Shown: positions 12,570 to 25,300 of the stretch, in pieces
Numbering within the stretch: position 1 is the first letter of the stretch
How the letters are laid out: each line of letters opens with the position of its first letter
DNA from: Rhizomys pruinosus
Taxonomy: Eukaryota > Chordata > Mammalia > Rodentia > Spalacidae
NCBI GenBank assembly: GCA_009823505.1
Contig: VZQC01013859.1
Coordinates: 2,334,586-2,398,585, forward strand
Direction: 5' to 3'
DNA length: 64,000 nucleotides
Made by a program: the position numbers and the translations under genes
The notes under the pieces: generated by a model
The model's database searches: none
Seen by the model: the letters and a program-made list of their open reading frames with translations, nothing else
What the model was told of the DNA's origin: nothing

Positions 12570-12734
12570 GTGTTTGCCATGGCTGCTACTGTGAACTTGG
12601 AACTTGATCCTATTTTTTTGAAAGCACTCGGTTTCTTACATTCAAAGAGTAAAGATTCTGCTGAAAAGCTTAAAGCACTGCTTGATGAGTCTTTGGCTCG
12701 GGGCATTGACTCAAGTTACCGACCAACTCAAAAG
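12570..12734 (+). CDS. INTS12: INTS12 exon 2 (first coding exon)
   Basis: A pyrimidine-rich acceptor ending in cag precedes 12570. There are 9 nt of 5' UTR, ATG at 12579, and 52 codons ending ...SSYRPTQK, then donor gtacct. Phase 0 at the 3' end. It encodes the INTS1-binding N-terminal module. Confidence 0.95.
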
Positions 12735-15700
12735 GTACCTTATATGAATAAAAACCTTGGGAAGAGTTTTGTGATGCATGTAGTACTACACAGCATGTAG
12801 ACCATCTCAAAACAAGTCTGCCCAAATAACCTTTCCTTATGTCACAAAAAATTATATATTCTGTGATTTTCTTCTCTTCCCTCAAGCTTTCAAAAGAACC
12901 ACCAGAAATGTTAGTTTGGTTTAAAGGATATACTGTTCTACTTGTGTGCAATTTAATTTCCAGTGCATTGTGATCAGACTTTAAAAAAAAAATGTGTATG
13001 AGGCTCCAAGCCAGTTGGAACTACAAGAAAACCCTGTCTCAAAAAAATGAGAAACAAAGTGTATGAGTGTATTGTGTGCATGTATGTAAGTGTATCTATG
13101 TTGTGCAGTCCCCCTGGAGGTCAGAAGAGAGCATTGAATTCCCCTAGAACTGGAGTTGTAGATGATTGTTAGCCACCACATGGGTGCTAGGAATCAAACA
13201 CAGATCCTCTGCAAGTGCAGCCAGTGCGCACTTAAGCACTTAATAATCGTTGAGTGAAAGAAGTTCCTGCTGTCCAGCCATTAAGATTGATGATCTTGTC
13301 CCGGGCATGGTGGCACATGCCTTTGATCCCAACACTCAGGAGGCAGAGGCAGGTGGATCTCTGTGAGTTCAAGGCCAGCCTGCTCTACATAATGAGCTCC
13401 AGGCCAGCTGGGACTAAAGGAAGACACTGTTTCAAAAAGACAAAAAAAAAAAAAAAAAGATTGATGATCTCATGGCCGAACTTGTTCCAGAGCTGATGGT
13501 CCCTTGGCTACAAGACTGGTGGTCTTGTACAGCCAACATGCGGCCACGGAGGCTGATGTCTTTGTGGCCAAACCCACAGCTGTGAAGTTGGTAACTCCAC
13601 AGCCAAACCCATAGCCAGGGGCTGCTGGCCTCCATGACCACCCAATCAGTCAGGGAATTGCTGATCCTCATTACCAGACAAGCTGAAAAGTTAGCCGTAA
13701 GATTAATAGCCCCATGATCCATCTGGCTAAGGAAAACATGCATTGAACCAGACATCTCGTCAGGTGGTACAGCTTATAGGAATTCCCTTTATTCTTAAAG
13801 GGCTAGCAGCTTATATAGGTTTGGGATAGACAGTCTCCACATCACATGAGATTACCTCCCAGGGGCCAGTCCTAGACCTCTGTACCATCACATGTCATCC
13901 CAACTCGTGGTTATAAACAGAGAGGTCCTGTGATCTTTACTCTTGACTCTGAAACATGCTGGCTGAAATGTTAGCCCCCAATCACTCAAGCTCAGGTATG
14001 CCCACATTTGAGCTATCTCACCACCCCCCATGATCAGCATATTTTAAGCTGCTGAATGTTGCCAAACTTATTTCTAATGGATCCCTAATGTTTTAAAGCT
14101 TTTTAAAAAATGAGGAATTTTTTTCCAGAGAATAAGAGTATGGATAGGATAATTTAAGAGAAAAGGATATGGAAGTCAAAATTATGTAGCCCCAATATTG
14201 ATAACAACAAAGTAGTGAATGTGGGTGAAAAAATAAAAACCATTATTTTTTAGGACCAGGAAAACCTTTTGGAAATTCTAGCTCACGCTTCTTAGTTGTG
14301 TGATGGTATTGGATAACATATCTTGAAATTATCCTCTGTCTAGGCTTTTTAAGGATTTTCATTTGTGATAATGATCCCTTGAGATTAGTATTGCTTATTT
14401 TCCTCACTTTAAGGAAACAGTTACATAGTAACTTCAGTTTTTTATTGGCAAAATAACTACCTTTCAGAGCTGTAGAAATTACAACAAAGTAAATAAATCA
14501 GCTGGAATACTGTCTGGCCATAGTGTCTGCCTGGTACATAACCAGTTCTTGGTGAGTGACAGTTCTTTTTATACTCCCAAATCCCGCAAACATTCTTTCA
14601 AAGTCTTGTAATGTTCGATTTCTGAAACTTCAAGTCATCCGTGTCTAGGGACAGAGAGAACAAGCTGAGAAGAGGAAGATTGAACTATATGATTAACTTA
14701 AGTCCAGAGTCTAAAGTTTAAGATATGCCTAAAACCCAAGGTTGTGTAGGATATATGTCCAAGGGAATGATTACAAAGAACCATAAAATAATGGAGATGG
14801 ATAATAGATATGCAGATTGCAATGGAGGTTTAATAGACATATATCAAAATTTAACAAATAGGTGCAGAATTGTGTATCAATTCTCAAATAGGTACAGTTT
14901 TTATATCAATTATTTTTCATTAAAGCCATTTTAGAGAAGAATGTTACATTGGTCATAACATAGGATACTAGTTTTTAATGGAAAATTATTTAGATTTATT
15001 ATCTTTTTTGTATGTTTACTTTTTCAGTACTGGGAATAGAACCTAGAGCCTTGCATATGCTAGGCAAGTACTCAACCACTGAGGTCTAACCCCAGCTCAT
15101 CTGTTCCAAATAATAATAAAGATCTTTTTTATTTTTTTAACCCTTTAGGATGTGGAATCACCCAAAATTTCAAGCACAAAATCTATTTCTATTAAACAAG
15201 AGCCTAAAACATCATCTAATCTTCCTTCTGGCAGTAATAATGGTAAAGTCCTCACAACTGAAAAGATAAAGAAAGAAACTGAGAAGAGACCTGTTGATAA
15301 AGTAAGATTTTATTTTAGCTTAGTTTATAAAAACATAAATCACTTGTTTGATAGGATGGAACCATGTTTTATATCTACTTCTTTTATATAGTATGAGTAT
15401 AGTTATGTAACAGTCAGTAAACATTTTGATAGTTGTAAATGTTGAATTTTTGAAAAATGGGTAAAACCTAGAAACATTTCTTCAACCATTGACTGAGATC
15501 ATTGTCATAAAACATTTGGTTCTGGTGGTTTAGTAGTATAGACTAATCCATAGCTCTGCATGGAGTGGTTCTTGAGAAGCAGAACTAAAAGAAGAAAGAT
15601 GTCAGTGACAAAACATAGATTAAAAAGGCACAGGTCATTCTTTGTGTATTTTGGATAATATCTGCAAATAGTAATTAAAATTTCCATAGTTAACTAAAAA

Positions 15701-18700
15701 TATGTTCAGTATCCCTTGACCTCAGGGTGGGGTATATTATCCCAAATATTTTTATACTTTACTAAATAAAATTGCTACATTGTTTTTGTGCTTTTAAATT
15801 TATACAGTTGTTATTAAACTGTGTGTACATGTCATTTGGTACATTTTTCTTCACTCAACAGTGTTTTTCTTTTTTAAATTTTTTTATTACATTTATTTGT
15901 GAGGAGGTGGAGTACATGTGCCATGGGTGTACATGAGACCAGAGAACGACTTGTGGAGTCTGTTCTCTCCTTCCACTATGTGTATCCCAGGGATCAACTT
16001 TGGTGATAAGCACCTTTACCTGCTGAGTCAGGTAAAGGTGCTTATCACTGATCAAACTGTGTTTTTGAAATTTATGTTGATATATGTAGGTCTAGATTTT
16101 TTTAGCAACCATATAACAGTCATTCTATGAATGAATCAATTTATTATTTACTGGTAAGCATTTAAGTTATGTCTCCTTTTTCTTTATTACAGTGCAGCTT
16201 CACTGAGCCTACTTTCACACATTTCTATGACCATGTTGATTTTTGTAAGATGTATACCTATAGGTGGACACAAAGATAATACATACTCAGCATTACTAGA
16301 CGTTGCCAAATTGCTATCCAAATTTCTGGACTAAATTTATACCCTTACCAATAACTAATATTTCTAAATTCTCTACCTATTATCAGAATTTACTTTTTGT
16401 GAATCCAACAGGTTTGTCTCTGACATATCTTTAAACTGCCAGAATTAGTTTTGTAGTACATATGGCAATGTGTTAAGTGTGTGTAGGACGATAACTCATT
16501 ATTTTTTCCATATAATTTGATATTCCTAGTTCAAAATTAAAGTCTTTATTTTTTGCACATGTATATGTGATGTGTATATGTATCTATGTTCATGTGTGTA
16601 GGAGTGCAAATGTGGGTGCTATTGCAGCCTGAAGTCAACAAAACTGGATATTCTTTTCAATCTGTCTAAACTTATTGAGTCAGAGTCTCTCAGTGAGCCC
16701 AGAGCTCACCGATTCTAGCTTGTCTAGCTAGCCAGCTTGTCCAGGGGATCTCATTTCTCTGTCCCTGAGTGCTGAGATTACAGGTAGCTGCTACACCTAC
16801 CTACTTTTTTTTTTCTTCCCAAGTGCTGGGACTAAAGGTGCTTGCCACCATGCCTGGGTATCTGCCTAGCTCTTATGTAGACTCTAAGGATCTGAACTAT
16901 AGTCCTTCATGCTTACACAGCTATCTTAGCCCTAAAGTATTTTTTATTAAATAGGCATATTGTTAATATTGTTTTTAAAGGCAGAACATCTTGAGTAGGA
17001 GAAAAAAGTATGAGTAAATCCACTGAAGTTCCAGAATTGCCTAATAGGTAGAGTACAAAGGGAAGTAAAGAAACTTTTATTTATGTCTCGATAGTTTCTT
17101 TAACATACTGGTTATAATTAGTTGTACTTCTACAAATCCTCAGGGTGCATCTCTCTTCCCGTGTAAAAATATCTGCAGAATGGACTTGGACATAGTACAC
17201 TGTTTCTCAATGATTAGAATTTTTCCACCATCTTACTTTCATGAACATTTATTATTGGGTGGTTCTTACAGATGAAAGACATCACTGAAGGAGTTGATAT
17301 GCCAAAGAAACCTAGACTGGAGAAACCAGAGACACGATCCTCTCCCATTACTGTCCAGAGTAGCAAGGACTTAGCTATGGCTGACCTTTCTAGTTTTGAA
17401 GAGACTAGTGCTGATGATTTTGCCATGGAGATGGGATTGGCCTGTGTTGTTTGTAGGTAAGTTGCACCTTGCCAAAGATTATTTCTTTAAAAAAAGTAAA
17501 TAATCCCCTCCTCTCTACCTCTTTCACTGGCTCCATCAATAATTTGTTGGGCATTCTCTATTCTGGTTTCATTATTGGGGGTGAGATATACATAAATAGA
17601 TTATACGTTATAAGCTGCTCATATCACACTTTAACATCTTAAAAAAATTGTCAGGTATTTTTCTTCTAGCCTAAGGTACTTTAATCTCTTGTGTTGTTTG
17701 TAGCATTTTCTGCATTTTTGGGTTCTAGGGAGAAAATGATTACTGCATTTTTCTTCAGTGAAAAGAACTCATTCAGTACCTTCAGTATCCTCAGTTAGCT
17801 CCATCATTTTTTTTTTTTCTTCTGTCTTTTTGGGACAGGGTCTCCCTGTAGCCCCAGCTGGCCTGAAACTTCTCTGTAGACCAGGTTGGCCTTGAACTCA
17901 CAGAGATCTGCCTGCCTCTGCCTCTTGAGTGCTAGGATTAAAGGCATGTGCCACCACACCCAGCTAAGCTCCATCTTTTTAAGAAGTCTTTTTGCTTTTT
18001 TTCCCCCTGAATTGCTGATAGCTCTTAAAAAAGAAACTGATACATGTCATTTCCTAAAATACCACTATATCTTCCTAGAAATGAATGTAGGTTATTCTGA
18101 GTGACATTTCAAAACTTGAGTGTATGTTAAAAATGCAGATAATTTTGCTTAGTAGAAGATACTTTTTTCAGAAAAACTGAATTTTGGAGACTTCCATGTA
18201 AGAGACTAATATTCCATTATTAATAGCTTTCATTGCCTAACAATAAAAGTGATCATTTGGCTGGAGGGATGGCTCAGCACTTAAGAACACTAGCTGCCCT
18301 TGCAGATGACCTGGCTTCAGTTCCCAGCATCTATGTGGTAGCTAACAACCATCCATAACTCTAATTCCAGGGGATCTGACTCCCTCTTCTGACCTCCCCA
18401 GACATTGTACCAGATGGGAGCACTTATATAGGCAATATACTCATACATATAAAATACACATATACACACACACACACACACACATATGTATGTATTTTGT
18501 GTGTGTGTATGTCAATGTCTTTGTTGCTGTATTAGTAAAAATGTTCAGTCCCACAGTGGGGCTAAGTATAGAACTGTCAGTCTTTGTGAGCCTTATGTAA
18601 AATGAGTTGATGTGCTTCTGAATAAGATCATTTATCTTCACATAGTTTCATATTTCATCCTTAAACTGCAATGAAAGGTAGCATTTTGTGAATGAATTTA

Positions 18701-19298
18701 AAAGTGTTAATGGCGGAGAATTAGTAACAGTCTAACCCTTTGTCAGACACTTGGTATAAACTCTAAGCATTTGGTGATTGTTTTTCTGTGCTATTGGAAT
18801 TTATATCTTTTGATACATGTGATATTACATCTGTTCTATTGATCATGTGTTTATTAAACATCCTATGTGCACAAAACTGTCAATAATTAGGTTTGGTTCC
18901 CATCTTTAGGTAATTTTTTTTTTTTTTACAATTTCTTTTTTCTTTGAAATTTTATGAGACAGGATCTCCCTCTGTAGTCCAGGCTGGCCTGGAACACACT
19001 GTGTAGCCCAAGCAAGCCTAAACTCAGGCAGTTGTCTTGGCTCAGTCTCCTATGTGCTGAGATTATAGATGGGAACCACTATACCCAGTTTGGGTAATTG
19101 CTAGTGATGAAGGTAGACCAACATATAGCTACCTGACATAAAGGCATTTAGCAGAGATGCTAGGAAAATATTGTAGGACTACTCCAAGTTTACTACCTTT
19201 TGAGAAGAAGAAAAAAATTCAGAGAATATAAACTAAAGCATTTTAATTATTGAGTAAGCATAACTTGTCAAAAATGAAGACCTTATGTTGGCTGTGTG

Positions 19299-19329
<31 letters not shown>

Positions 19330-22300
19330 TTGGTCTTTTTGAGACAATGTCTTCCTGTAGCCCCAGCTGCCCAGGAACTCACTCTGTAGACCAGGCTGGC
19401 CTTGAACTCACAGAGATCCGCCTGCCTCTGCCTCCCAAGTGTGTTATTTTTCTTTTTAGTGATTTAACTGGTATTTTTCTGTGTTTCTTTTCCTTTAACA
19501 TATCAAACTTTACCAGAACAGCCCTGAAATTACTTCAAATTATAAGAAACTAATGTTTAATGGAATGTTTTTCTTAGACAAATGACAGTGGCATCTGGTA
19601 ATCAATTAGTAGAATGTCAAGAGTGCCATAATCTCTACCACCAAGATTGTCATAAACCACAAGTGACAGACAAGGAAGTGAATGACCCTCGCCTGGTTTG
19701 GTATTGTGCCCGATGCACCCGGCAAATGAAAAGAATGGTAAGAAGCATGCTTTTATTTCAACCAGTGTATGATGCTTTTTTGTTGATTTTCAAAATAAAA
19801 ATTAGGACATTTAGGATACTGAAAAAATTAATAAGCTAATCTTTAAATGTTTGTATATATAGTAAATATGCATGTGATTTATGTTGATATGCATAAACAC
19901 CAGAATGTATTACATGCATCTTCCTCTGTTCAGTTTTTTTTTTTTTTTTCTGAGACAGGATCTCCCTGTAGTCCCAGCTGTCCTGGAACNGGGAAAGAGC
20001 CCCTGGCTCCTTTTGGCTTTTCAATCACTAGTTCCATCCACTCGAGGACAAAGTTAGGTCTTGCTAGACCAGGTTTCCCTTTTTGAAACATGAGCAGACT
20101 TTCTTCTTTATAGCCTCTACACTGGCTCAAGTCCCATTAGTGGATCTTCAAGACCTCCCTGCACAGGAAGATTGGTGACTCACATTTGCAGAACAGTTTT
20201 CAAGAGATGCCCCCTGCATAGTCCCCTGGGACTTAGTTGATCTCTGAGGACAAGGAACAAACTTATTCCTTAAGTACCATGGCCAAATTCGTATGGGAAT
20301 TAATATGGTTATTAGGCATGCAAAAAGGCTAAGTTACACCAGCCTGATGATTTTAACTACTCTATAATATTTTAGAAAAGGCTTGGACAAAATCTCAAGC
20401 AGCCTTGTATAAGAAATATTAAGAAAGACTTCCATAAAATAAATACTGTGCTTAGACATAATGTCATGACAAACTATTTTTTGCACATTCCTTTGATCTT
20501 ATATTACTCTAAAATATGAACACATACTGTCTGTCCATATACCAAAATTCCAAACTCTGAAAATACATGGTAGTTTAGTTCTAGAACCTGTTAATGGATT
20601 CACTATATTTTTTTATTAATTTTATTTATTTCTGTATGTGTATGAATGTACTGTCTGCATGCAAGTCTGTGCACCCGTGTCGTGCAACGCCGCGGAGTTC
20701 AGAAGAGGGTCTCGGATTCCCCTGGAACTGGAGTTCTCCTGGAATTGGAGCTTCAGACGGTTCTCCGCCGCCATGTGGGTGCTGGGGATCGAACCCGGGT
20801 CCTCTGCAAGAGCGGTCGGCGCTCTTAACCGCTAGGCCATCTCTCCAGCCCTACATATATCTTTTTTAAGGTGTAAATTTCTCAACTAAAGTAAAATCAA
20901 GGTATCCATTTTATGTCTAATCAGTTAATGAAGAAATAAGAAATTTTCCTATTCTGTAAAAGGTAGTACAAGTTAAGTAGTATATATTCTATTATTTTAA
21001 CAAGAAATATCTGTCTCATAATTAGAACAACCCACAAATACCACTTTCACAAATAATTTTAAAGTCAAGGTGAGGCAAGAATTGTTAATGTCCTATGAAA
21101 AGGTAAGAAGGCCTTATTTTTTTTATTTTTTATTTTTTTGGTCTTTTTGAGACAGGGTCTCCCTGTAGTCCCAGCTGTCCTGGAACTCACTCTGTAGACC
21201 AGGCTGGCCTTGAACTCACAAAGATTCGCCTGCCTCTGCCTCCCAAGTGCTAGGATTAAAGGCGTGCACCACCATGCCCAACTTGTTTGGCTAATAGGTT
21301 CTGAAGTACTAAACACTGTTTGAATACAATGATAAAATAAAAATGCATTGTGTTAAAATGGGGAAAAAAAAGAAATATCTGTCTCTAATTTTACTTTACT
21401 TTTAAAAAATGAAAAATTATAGTTTCTTATGGAATAACACTGAGTCAGTGATTATATCCTAGATCCTTACACTAATATTATCCTCAAAGGCTAAAGGTTC
21501 TGGAGATTTCTTATGTGGTGTCAAGTATCTCTAGGCAGAGGTCCTTTCTGGGGCTTTGTCATAATGATTCTTCATCTGCTGAAACATAAGAGATTAGTTT
21601 CGTCCTCAGAGTCTAACTTCAGGAATGGTTCTTGTAGGTGAAAGGCAATGTCTAAATGTCTGGGTTATAGAGCATTATATTTCTTTCTAAAAATATTTTT
21701 ATTGTATGTGTATGAGTATACTGCCTGCATGTATGTAAGTGCACCCATGTTGTTCAGTGCCCATGGTGAGCCAGAAAAGCGTGTTGGGTCCTCTGGAACT
21801 GGAATTATAGATGGTTGTTAGCTGCTTGTTGGTGTTGGGAATTGATCCTTGGGTCCTCTGCAAGAGCAGCCAGTGTTCTTAACCACTGAGCCATATGCTC
21901 CAGTCCCATGGAGCATTATATTTCTGATTTACTGTGAGAACATGTAGCATGATGTTACAGTAGAGCATTAGAGAGTTCCCCTTTTCTGCTAATAAGAGAT
22001 GTTTAACCAGAGATAGTGTTCCAGTATTAAACGTTCCTTTGCACAACATGGGTGCACAGACCTACATGCAGACAGTACATTCATACACATAAAAAAAAAA
22101 CAAATAAGTAAATAAACGTTCTTTACTTAAATATTGCTCTACAATTGATGTTTCAAGGTTGATATACTCCCGTGTGAAAACTAACGTAAAAAGAGGCAAT
22201 AATTGAGGCTAAAAGAACCAAAGTTTTATAGTATTGCAAATAACAGGACCAGAAGAAATGTCTAAATGGGTATAAAATAAGCCAAATTTAGGCTTTCAGA

Positions 22301-25300
22301 AATGGAGATAAATTATTCATAAATTTTTTGGGACATGACTCCATGAACATAATCAAAGACAAAAGAATAGCTGTCTTTAGATAATACAGTATAGATGGAT
22401 TCTTCTGGATTTTATTATCCTTTGTAAGTAAGTATGCTGAATATTCTGTTGCTGTGATAAACATCATGACCAAAAGAAACTTAAGGGAGGAAAGGGTTTA
22501 TTTGTCTTACAGGTCATAGTCCATCAGTGAAGGAAGTCAGGGCAGGAGCTTAAGCAGGAACTGAAGCAGAAGCTATGGAGGAACGCTGCTTATTGGCTCC
22601 CTTTCTAGTTCACGCTCAGCTAACTGTAAAAGTTAACCAGCACAATAACTGTATTTTAACTTTGTTTTTTCTTTTTTTTTTTTTCTTTTTTGAAGTACTT
22701 AGGATCAAATCCAGGGCCTTTCACATGCTAGATTCTACTAAGTATTGTCAGCACCAGATCTTATACTAAGAAAAATTAAGCTTTTAGATATTTACCTGTT
22801 TTACCCATGATAACGCAGCTGGGGGACATCATGAACACGGTTTCGATCTTAGTACTGTTTGCAAACACTACTTCATACTGCCTATATAATTAGGGTTATT
22901 CATTTGCAAAACACTTAAGTATCTGAAAAATGATTAAAATTTATAAGAGAATTTAGTAACATGCTTTGTCATAAATTTAAAAAGTCAATTATTGGTTAAA
23001 ACTAATAAATGCTTAGGGAAAATGGATGAAATTCTTCCTAGATAACATAAAAATTTATAGTCATGAACTTTAAGGATTTAGTGCACTAGCTATATAGTGT
23101 AGAAAATCTCAAAAAAGTTTATTATTTACCCAAGAATATTTTACCTTTTCATTCAGTATTCAAAGCCGTATAAATTATCTGAGTTGTTTTTATCTAATCT
23201 TCAATAACTCAAAAACTTGTATCTGAACCTCAAGAAGAAAATACCTAAGTCTTTGGTTAACCATAGTGAGAAATAAATGCACTCATGATGAATAAGCTTA
23301 ACTGGATATATACATAGTTTGTCCACAATATTCATGAATGCAGTATCCATGCAGTTAACCTACTCTGGACTGAAAATATTTAATGGAGAGCTGGTATGAT
23401 TATATTAATACTGAACATGTACAGGCTTGTTTGTATTGCAGCTATTTCCAAAGCAGTACAATGTAATAACTTTTTATATGACATTTACATTTAGTAAGCT
23501 AGAGATGACAAGTCTATAAGAGTCATCAACAAGTTATCTACAAATACTGTATTTTTTTCCCCTAGTAATCTGGATTGAATCCCAGCGCCTTGTACTTGCT
23601 AAGGAAGTAGTTTACCACTGAGCTACATACCCAACTTTTAGGGTTGCCATGGCACACACATAGAAAGAAATAATAAATGCCAGTTTATTATTTCTATGTG
23701 TGTGCCATGGCACATACATGGATGTCACAGGACAACTTTATGAAGTTGATTCTCTCCTACATTTTTGTGGGTTCCAGGGATTGAATTTAGTCCATAAGGG
23801 TTGTGCAGCAAGTCCCTTTACCCAGTTGAGCCATCTTCTGAGCTCTTAACATAAGTTTTGTTTGTTTTGTTTTGTTTTGTTTTGTTTTTCTGAGACAGTC
23901 TCTCCCTGTAGTCCCAGCTTACAAACCTCCTGAGTGCCGGAATTAAAGATGTGGGGCCACCATGCCTAGCTGCTCAGCCCATAATTTTTTTTTTTTTCTG
24001 GTCTTTTTGAGACAGGGTCTCTCTTTAGTCCCAGCTGGCCTGGAGCTTACTGATCAGGCTGGCTTTGAACTCACAGATACCTGCTTGCCTCTGCCTCCCG
24101 AGTGCTGGGATTAATGTAGCATGCCACTAAGCCCGGCATAGCCCATAAATTTTTCAGACAAGGTCTTAATATATAGATCAGGCTGTAGTTAAACTTGTTA
24201 TATAATTGAGTCTGGCCCCAAACTCCTAATCTTTTGCTACTATGCCCAGATGGTGCCAGTTTTATATAAGGGACTTGAACGTGCACAAATTTTGGTATTT
24301 GTGGGAGGTTCTGCCACCAGTCTTGCATAGATACGAAAAGACAATTGTTCAGTTTGTGACTTTTCCTTTATTGAAAATAGTTGTTAAAAAAAAAATAGTT
24401 GTTTATTTTGTTAAAATGGTTTTTAACCAACCCTTATTTGCATGATTTCTAATGCTTAATACTGTCATTGTTTAGAAACTAATGAAATCCATAAAACTAT
24501 ATGTTGATAAGATATTTTTATCTGATTTTATCCACTGATTTACATAGGCTCAAAAAACTCAGAAACCACCACAAAAACCAGCGCCCACTGTTGTTTCAGT
24601 AGCTCCAGCTGTCAAGGATCCATTAGTTAAGAAACCAGAAACTAAACTCAAACAAGAGACAACCTTCCTAGCATTCAAGAGAACGGAAGTCAAGGTACAG
24701 TGCTTTTTTATATCATTGTATCTAAATCAGGTTAACTAAACAGTAGTTGAATGGAAATTTCAATAGAAACTTTCTCTATTGAATGACTAGTGTTGAATAA
24801 AGACTTCACTTCCATTAGTGAGATAGGAAGAGAACATTTATGTCATTATTTAATCTCTATTTTTACATTATAATCTCTTGATAACAGAATAAAATATTTT
24901 ACTAATTATGTAGCAAAATGCTTTTACTGAATTATCTATTCCATTTTTAGCTATAATACTAAATAGAGAAGAAAAAATATTATGCCCAAATTCTCAAGGC
25001 TTGACTCCTAAAAATTCTCAAGGTGTTATTACCTTGACTTAATGCTATAAATAGCAAGTTCAAGAACTCAGATGTGTTGAAAAGTGTATGACTGTAAAGG
25101 ACTTTTACAAAGATAGTAATCATTTTATTTTTAGATCATTTTTTATTTTAATTTACTGAGAAGAGTTATTCAAAGAACAAAATTGATTTGTTATACATGT
25201 TTAATTGGAATGGTAAGAATGATTAATTAAAAATAAAATTACTCTATACTTGTTTTTGCAGATTTTTTTAATTGAACTTAATACTAAAGTTTATTTTTAG

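Noticed and set aside
14725..14934. 69-codon plus-strand frame in INTS12 intron
   Set aside because: No domain, no splice-site support, AT-rich; likely chance.
20638..20835. Recurring ~65-codon frame with a conserved peptide, seen at many places
   Set aside because: It is the minus-strand translation of the young B2 SINE; not a gene family.
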